Origin: Campanula takesimana
Taxonomy: Eukaryota > Streptophyta > Magnoliopsida > Asterales > Campanulaceae
NCBI GenBank assembly: GCA_026119855.1
Contig: JAOWBW010000483.1
Span: 310,001-374,000, forward strand
Direction of reading: 5' to 3'
Length of the DNA stretch: 64,000 nucleotides
The position numbers were made by a program, and so were the translations under genes. The notes under the pieces are model-generated. The model was not told where the DNA came from. It searched no databases and was given only the letters and a program-made list of their open reading frames with translations. Positions 57,999-64,000 of this stretch are shown here, piece after piece; positions within the stretch are counted from its first letter, which is position 1; every line of letters begins with the position of its first letter.

Positions 57999-58974
57999 GT
58001 AGATACCCCGGGGAGCCACGGCTTTAGGCTCGAGCGCGTGAGTGATCCTAGGATGTCTAACTTGTTTTAGATTGTTTAGAGTCGCCACCTATGTTTTGAG
58101 GAACATAAGAAAAACCTATTTATTATAGCCTAAGTTTGATTACGAAAACAGAGATTCTTTGTTTTGAGGTTCGGGGGTTAGATTACGAGATGGGAAGTAC
58201 CGAAACACCCATCTCGCCCAACTAAAGTTGGTCTTGCTTGATCAAAATCTACATGAATAATAACGTTCTTCTTCTTCTTCTTTAAGTCATAAAAGGGGGG
58301 GTTTAAAATAGAGTTTGGAATGTAGGAGATAACTCCTTAACCAGCCTCAATGAGATGAGGTGATCATTAGAGTCATGTCCCAAAATGATTTGGGTGATTG
58401 CACATTTGATTAGAGTAAAAGAGAGAGAGGAGATGAAGTAGAAAAGAAAGGAAAAGATGGACTTTTACCTACAATTTGAAGACCTTCAAATATCGCTTGA
58501 TGAGATCCTTGGAGAACCTTTAGAAAGTGATTTTGGTTTAGTTTTTGTAAGTTCAATTTTCGGTCCTTGAAAATGGAGGTAAAGGGAGGTTTTTATAGGT
58601 GAAAGAAGGGTGTTTTTGGTGCCAAAACTCAGTCACCAAGAAATCCTTCCCGGGCAAAATCCTGTAAATTGAGCAAGGGAGGGAATCCTGGCCAGAAATC
58701 TGTAACTGACGCCCAGAGGCGCGCGCTTCCTGCTTTGGGGGCAGGAGGCGCGCGCGCCTGGCTCCTCCAGTCGGAGGCGCGCGACTCAGAGAAGGCAATT
58801 TTGACAGAATGGACTAGAAAGTCAGCCCTGTCATTCAGTTTAGTCCCTAGACTTAACGAAGTTAGTCAGGAACTTAACGGAAGTGACAGAAACTAACGAG
58901 AAACACTTAAAACGGGGAGAAACACAAGATCAAATGTGCAATCGGGGTGAGCGGTCCAAGGCGGGGTGTCTACA
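57999..58974 (-). repeat. 5' LTR of element D
   Basis: 976 bp, nearly identical to 46229-47205. GCGCGC motifs at 58714-58790; TATA box (TATAAAAA) at 58590-58597 on minus. Confidence 0.93.
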
Positions 58975-60943
58975 GGTACCCACTCCTCAAATCAAGTTTA
59001 GAAAATACCACGGACCCGTGAAGCTGATCAAACAAATCATCAATGTGAGGTAGAGGATACTTGTTCTTCACTGTAACCTGATTCAACTTTCGGTAATCAA
59101 TACACAATCTCAAGGAACCGTCTTTCTTCCGCACAAACAAAACCGGTGCTCCCCACGGGGAAACACTAGGGCGGATAAACCCTCGATCAAGCAACTCTTG
59201 CAACTGAACCTTTAGTTCCTTCAACTCTGTGGGAGCCAACCTATACGGTGCCTTTGAAATCGGAGCTGTACCCGGCAAAAGGTCTATACAAAATTCTATT
59301 TCACGATCTGGAGGCATATCATATTCAGAAGAGAAAACATCGGGAAATTCTCTAACTACCCGAACACTCTCCAAACTAGGGGATTCTTTCCTAGTATCAA
59401 GCACACTAGCCAAGTACGCCTCACAACCACGGTGCAACAATCTCCTAGCTTTCACATAAGAAATGATACGAATATTCCTACCCAAAGGCATAGCCTCAAA
59501 AACAAATTTAGGTACATCAGGGATAGAGAAATTAACAACCTTCCTACGACAATCGACTGAAGCATGATATTTGCTCAGCCAATCCATACCCAAAATGACA
59601 TCAAAGTCTTGAATCGGAAGGACTACTAAGTCCGCACATAAGACACGACCACATATAAGCACATCACAAGCACGAAATACTCTATCGGTCGCCAAACACT
59701 CCCCCATAGGAGTTGACACCTTTAACACATAGGGAAAAGACTCAGATGCAGCATTTAATAAAGAAGCAAATTGCACAGAAATGTAAGAATGAGATGATCC
59801 TGGATCTACTAACGTACGCGCGCTCACTTTGGATATAGAAACAATACCTCCAATCACTGAGGGATCATCTGCCTGATGCTGATTCATTGCAAACACTTTT
59901 CCTTGGACCTTAGCCTTTCCCGTAGCATCCCTTTTCTGACCTTGTGGAGCACCAGCTCCTACCCCAGTCGGTTGACCCCTGCCTCTAGTACAATCCCTCG
60001 CAAAATGCCCCATTTGACCACAATTGGTACACCTGCCATGCTTCTTCCAACAACGGTCCTCTGAATGGCCTTCCTTTTGGCAATAGGAACAAAGTCTCCT
60101 ATTTTGGTTCCCTTGGTTCCCGGAAGTAGTACCCGGGTTCCTTGGGATTGGTTGCCCTCGGGACTGAGATTGTCCCCCAAAGTTACCTCGGTTATCAATC
60201 CTTGGTTGTGACTTGCTCTGCACTCCTTGCTTACTCGGGTTAGCTACCTCAGTCTTCCTCTTATGTTCCCCAATATCTTGCTCTATAAGATAGGCACGGT
60301 CTACCACATCCTGGAATGTCACAATCCTCTGGGCTATAAGCCGAGTCCGGATAGAAGTCTTTAAACCCCGGATGAATCTCATAGCCTTCTGTTCTTCGGT
60401 CCTCACAAGATAGTCACAATACCGGGCTAATTCTGTGAACTTAGCCGAGTATTGAGCTATAGACAACAAACCTTGCTCCAAGTTGAGTAGTTCGATCTCC
60501 TTTCGGTTCTGGTCCACTACCGGGATAAAATGCTCTTTGAACTTCCACACAAACAATTCCCATGCATACACTGTGTGGGTATCATCCCAACTCGCCTTAA
60601 CTCCTTTCCACCAATGCTCGGCGGCCCCAACCAATTTATAAGCCGCAAACCGGACCCTATCCTCGTTCGTGCACCCAAACACGTCATAAATTTTCTCCAT
60701 AGACTCAACCCATAGTTCGGCCTTCTTCACATCGGGCTCACCAGCGAACTCCGCCGGTTTCAGTTTCAAGAATTGCTCCAAACCATATCGGGGTGGTGGT
60801 GCTTGCTCTACTCTCGGTCGTTGGTCATGAATTGCCTTCATGGCCGCCTCAAACATGCCTTGGAACATAGCATGGTTCTCTTCCCGAAGATCATTCTGAT
60901 TCTGAGCCCCACTAGAACCTTCACCCGTTCTTCTTCTAGCCAT
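58975..60943 (-). pseudogene. Array copy C2, upstream half: gag, protease and start of RT
   Basis: ATG at 60943 (MARRRTGEG). Gag with two zinc knuckles (CSYCQKEGHSEDRC and CTNCGQMGHFARDC) and protease LVDPGSSHSYIS are open. RT runs through SVVFSKLDLRSGY and is then interrupted by element D at the GGTAC target site. The frame resumes at 46228 with HQLKIRSED. Confidence 0.92.
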
Positions 60944-61063
60944 TGAGAACAATTACCTGCATAAAACATCAACCATTACTCACTCCGAACACAACTATCC
61001 TCCTAGGTCATACTAGTCCACCTAGACTTATACTTAGAGCTAAACCATAGCTCTGATACCAAC

Positions 61064-63380
61064 TGTCGCGACCCCGACCCCGGAGTGCGCGAGCTGGACG
61101 TCGACTTAAACAATAAACTCTAAAATAATGAAGATAAAAATTTCCTTTTATACCAAAAGATGATAACACAAAGTTTTGAAATCCAACTTGAACAACAAAA
61201 TATAAACTAGTGTAAGCTCCATAAGCTTACACTCAAATAATAAAATATACAAATTCTAATGACGTCAAGTTTGGTACAACTATTCCCAAAAGGTTACACA
61301 TTTATGTAATGTAAACCCACCAATAACAACTTGCCCAAAAGCTCAACCCTCGCGACGTCCTCCTCGTGATCAGCGAGTCTAATTCTTTCCTCCTGGGGGG
61401 GGGGGGTTAAGGAAAAACAAAGATAAAAGAAAGGGGGTGAGATAAATCTCAATAAGTTACTAATGCAACTACATGACATACTATGATGCAATAAGCAATA
61501 AACAATAATAAATATCACGTAGCACATAGCATTTATCAGTTAACAGATAGCAGCGGAAATAAACAAGTAACAAAGGATATTAGCCAAGGTTTCCCAACTG
61601 ATATAACCAAATAAAGATCGTTGCGCAGCTTCAATAATCAACAATCAACATCTTCATAGTAGCATGAAAGCTGAAGAGAAAACCCCCGGTACCGGAACCA
61701 ATAATAATAAGGGGACAGTGACACACAGTCAAAGCCCGAAACCAATAGCTAAAATGCTCACAAAGGGGCTAGCTCATCTCACATCCAAGGCCAATCTGGA
61801 GGAGGGAAATAATGGGGCAAAAAAATGGTCAACATCATAATGGACTTGGCTTGTGCCATCATAATGTTTCGCATCGCCCGAAACACACAAAAATACCAGC
61901 TGGACTTTCAAGTAAAGGCTAAGTAATAAAATACTAGCACGATAAACAACTAATGATTCCAAAGTAGGGAACCATACCAAGTGATCACCAATAAGATGAA
62001 ATGAACCAACAACACATAAGTAAAGTGTTCCAATAAACTCAACCATGATAACACAATTCTCATATCACGTTCAATCACAAAGGATCCAGATAACTCAAGA
62101 ACACAACCAAAACTACTCACTCATCTCGAAGAGCTCAAGGAGATCTTTAACACGATAATTTATACACCTAAAACGGAGTCCGGATGAGCAAGATATGGCC
62201 CTCGAAAGATTGGACAAAAAGGGGAAATATATTTCACAACTGGGGAGAGGGTGCGCGCGCCTCCTGAAGTCAGAAGGAAAATGCGTCAAAAGGTAAGTGA
62301 GGGTGCGCGCGCTTCAAATATAATGGTGCGCGCGCTTCACGACAACAGAAGGTGAGATTTTTGGAAAAGAAAGGGGTGCGCACGCCTCCTCTGAAAGGGT
62401 GCGCGCGCCTCCTTTGATCAGAAGGAAAACCAAGATTGGAGGAGGAGAGGGTGCGCGCGCCTCCTATGGGAGGGTGCGCACGCCCTAGGTGATCAGAAGG
62501 TTTAGTTTGCAAAAGGGAATAAGGGTGCGCACGTCCCCTCCAAAAGGGTGCGCGCGCCCCCTTGCCCGGAGGGGCAATTTCCGGCCAAAATCCTGGGTTC
62601 TTCAAAATGTTCTTGCCCAAATCACAAAATCCTCACCATCTCACAAATACTTGAAATCAAGACTTACAATAAACACAACTATGAACCAAAACAACTTATA
62701 GACTTGCAATGGGGCTAAATAACAACATCTAGAAATCCAAAACAAGATTCAAATCCCAACCTTCATAATATCGCAAAAATCAACCAAAATCCAAATGAGT
62801 TCCAAACTCAACCAAAACACCATATATATCAACAAAGCATCATACCAACATGTTATGAACTTTCTAGCATAAATGGGGGAAAATCAACTTACCCGGATTT
62901 TCTCAAAGTTGACGGAATTCAAATATTCTTAGCTTCCTACGATCCTATCGACGATCTAAACACATTTCATAAAATGAGCACTAGGAAAAGATGAGAGGAA
63001 GAGGGAGAAAATGAAGAGAGAAGGGAGAGAGAAATTTTACCTTTTTCTTGGAGAGAGAGAGAGATAAACTGGGAATGGGAGTAGGGTGAGGGAGAGGTGA
63101 GGGAGAAGAGAGGGAGTAGGAAGATGATTATTTAAACATTTACACTTAGACCCCCTCCTCTACTCTACCCAAAACAAATAACTCCCCACTAACAATTAAG
63201 ACCCAACTCTCTACACTAGCACAAATGACCCAAATAAATTGCTAGACATAATTTATTATGAAACATAAAATGCACACATAATTATCCAAATAAATAAATA
63301 ATTCAATAAGTAATTAAGTCATAACTAAATAATTAAATATTTATTATTAGAAAATAGAGGCGGATTTTCGGGTCGTGACA
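61064..63380 (-). repeat. Array LTR c (outer right)
   Basis: 2317 bp, with nine GTGCGCRCGC-type motifs at about 62247-62560. In its left end the block CCCGCGGGCC-type sequence of LTR a is shortened (CCCCGGAGTGCG). Confidence 0.92.
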
Positions 63381-63627
63381 TTGTCTGTTGGCCAAACCTT
63401 TTGGTGATTCCCTTTCAAGGTGCGTAATCTCCGTGCATTGCATTCGGCGAGAGTATGGATTTCCCTGTGATGTAACCGCCTTTGGCCTTCCGAAGCTTGG
63501 GCTTCTTCTTGTAGAAGGTGTCCCAATTGTTTGATCTCATTGCTCATGTGGACGGTTGTTTCGAACGCCAATTCGGATGTGGCTCCTTGGTCAATGCTTC
63601 CAGTGGACAGAACCGCGAAGGACTTTT
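63381..63627 (-). pseudogene. Upstream part of the split element E open frame
   Basis: On minus the frame is open from about 63627, just after a TAA, with FAVLSTGSIDQG, and continues through TTVHMSNEIKQLGHLLQEEA and RRLHHREIHTLAECNARRLR to the array insertion point. It is helical and basic, with no recognised domain. It belongs together with 34285-34498. Confidence 0.5.
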
Positions 63628-64000
63628 AGCATATTAAACCTCAAGGTAAAATTATAACCATGATTTGAGAAAAATGCTTCATTATCGGATTAGCTTTTTA
63701 GGAAAAACTTGATCTTTTATTTTAAGAAAACTTGATCTCCATTTTTTTTATTTTTATTTTTTTTATTATTTTTTTTGGAAGACACACCTTTGTTTTGAGT
63801 GAAAGACTCACACACATTATTTTTGTAAGCTTTTGACAAGGCAAAAATGGCAATAATAATCTTATTAAGAGAACTGATAATGGACCCAAAATGGTCACCA
63901 CATGGCATCAACCGGGGAGTCAAGACTTTAATCAAACCTAACAGACATCTTAACCGACTTTTCCTAAAGACTTATCATACGCCCTAAAAGCAACTGGCTC
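63628..64000 (-). other. Element E internal sequence at the window edge
   Basis: AT-rich with T-runs near 63740-63776; no gene seen. The remainder of element E, including gag-pol (if present), primer site and 5' LTR, should lie to the right. Confidence 0.55.

Larger units (their letters stand above)
46229..58974 (-). mobile_element. Element D: complete Tat-clade (Retand/Ogre-like) Ty3/gypsy retrotransposon, minus strand
   Basis: 12,746 bp inserted in the RT gene of array copy C2, with a perfect TSD GGTAC (46224-46228, 58975-58979). LTRs of 977 and 976 bp, TGTAGATACC...GGTGTCTACA on plus. The primer site is beside the right LTR, TGGCGACTCCGCTGGGGA on minus; the purine tract GCCGAGGGGCTC is beside the left. 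Layout on minus: leader, gag, protease, G-patch, RT, RNase H, a second (archaeal-type) RNase H remnant, integrase, a non-coding region, then an ORF on the opposite strand, then a minisatellite. The second RNase H and antisense ORF are characteristic of the Tat clade. Confidence 0.93.
34499..63380 (-). mobile_element. Tandem chromovirus array LTR-int-LTR-int-LTR, minus strand, with nested element D
   Basis: Three LTRs (34499-36701, 41332-43682, 61064-63380) alternate with two internal regions. Each internal region has its own purine tract (CTTTAAGGGGGAGTGAA on minus) and TGGTATCAGAGC primer site. The outer flanks TTGCC (34494-34498) and TTGTC (63381-63385) match at four of five bases, consistent with one original insertion later tandemised through its LTRs. 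After subtracting element D and its TSD, both internal regions are 4630 bp. Tekay/Del-type by gag, RT and chromodomain similarity to the intronic element at 17625-25512. Confidence 0.92.

Overview
The window is plant nuclear DNA, very probably from a eudicot. It holds one intron-containing host gene of a plant-specific family, surrounded by Ty1/copia and Ty3/gypsy LTR retrotransposons and small MITEs. No bacterial, organellar, rRNA or tRNA genes were seen. All positions and boundaries were read by eye.

1-10279: two SIRE/Maximus-type copia elements on the plus strand, one probably nested in the other. Element B enters from the left edge with a decayed pol (1-1173). It continues with a spacer carrying a 344-bp hAT MITE, a decayed third (envelope-like) ORF with a probable intron (2355-5763), and a 3' LTR (6276-7663). 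The sequence then resumes inside the third ORF of a second element, A (7664-8389), and ends with A's 3' LTR (8899-10279). A GAGAT repeat flanks B's LTR.

10964-13523: a short non-coding LTR element on the minus strand with nearly identical 617-bp LTRs.

13524-27533: the host gene, minus strand, four exons, 195 codons, a plant RAD52-like (ODB1/RAD52-1 type) single-strand annealing protein with a probable mitochondrial presequence. Its splice junctions join in frame. The last intron is about 11 kb and contains two Stowaway-like MITEs, an antisense Tekay/Del-type chromovirus (17625-25512, TSD AAAAA) with an in-frame integrase deletion, and a third Stowaway-like MITE. A decayed tandem copy of the last exon lies downstream at 13991-14110.

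27534-29397: upstream flank of the gene with a Stowaway-like MITE, two more inverted-repeat elements and a probable truncated LTR.

29398-64000: a three-level nest. Element E (minus strand, Tat/Retand/Ogre-like) starts with its 3' LTR at 29398-30871 and runs off the right edge. It is split at 34498/63381 by a tandem chromovirus array LTR-int-LTR-int-LTR (34499-63380, TSD TTGCC/TTGTC). The second internal region of that array is split at 46228/58975 by a complete 12.7-kb Tat-type element D (46229-58974, TSD GGTAC). D has gag, protease, G-patch, RT, RNase H, a truncated second RNase H, integrase, and an antisense extra ORF. Removing D gives two array internal regions of equal length (4630 bp each).

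A pattern across families: most of the unrelated elements carry a cluster of their own short GC-rich, often palindromic motif (ATGCGCCT, GTGCGCRCGCC, GGGCGACCGC, GGCGCGCGC, CCGTACGG, GCACGATCGTGC, TGCACGTGCA) in otherwise AT-rich LTRs, introns or leaders. The two Tat-type elements also share a foldable non-coding motif with apparently compensatory stem changes. These are the least explained signals here.
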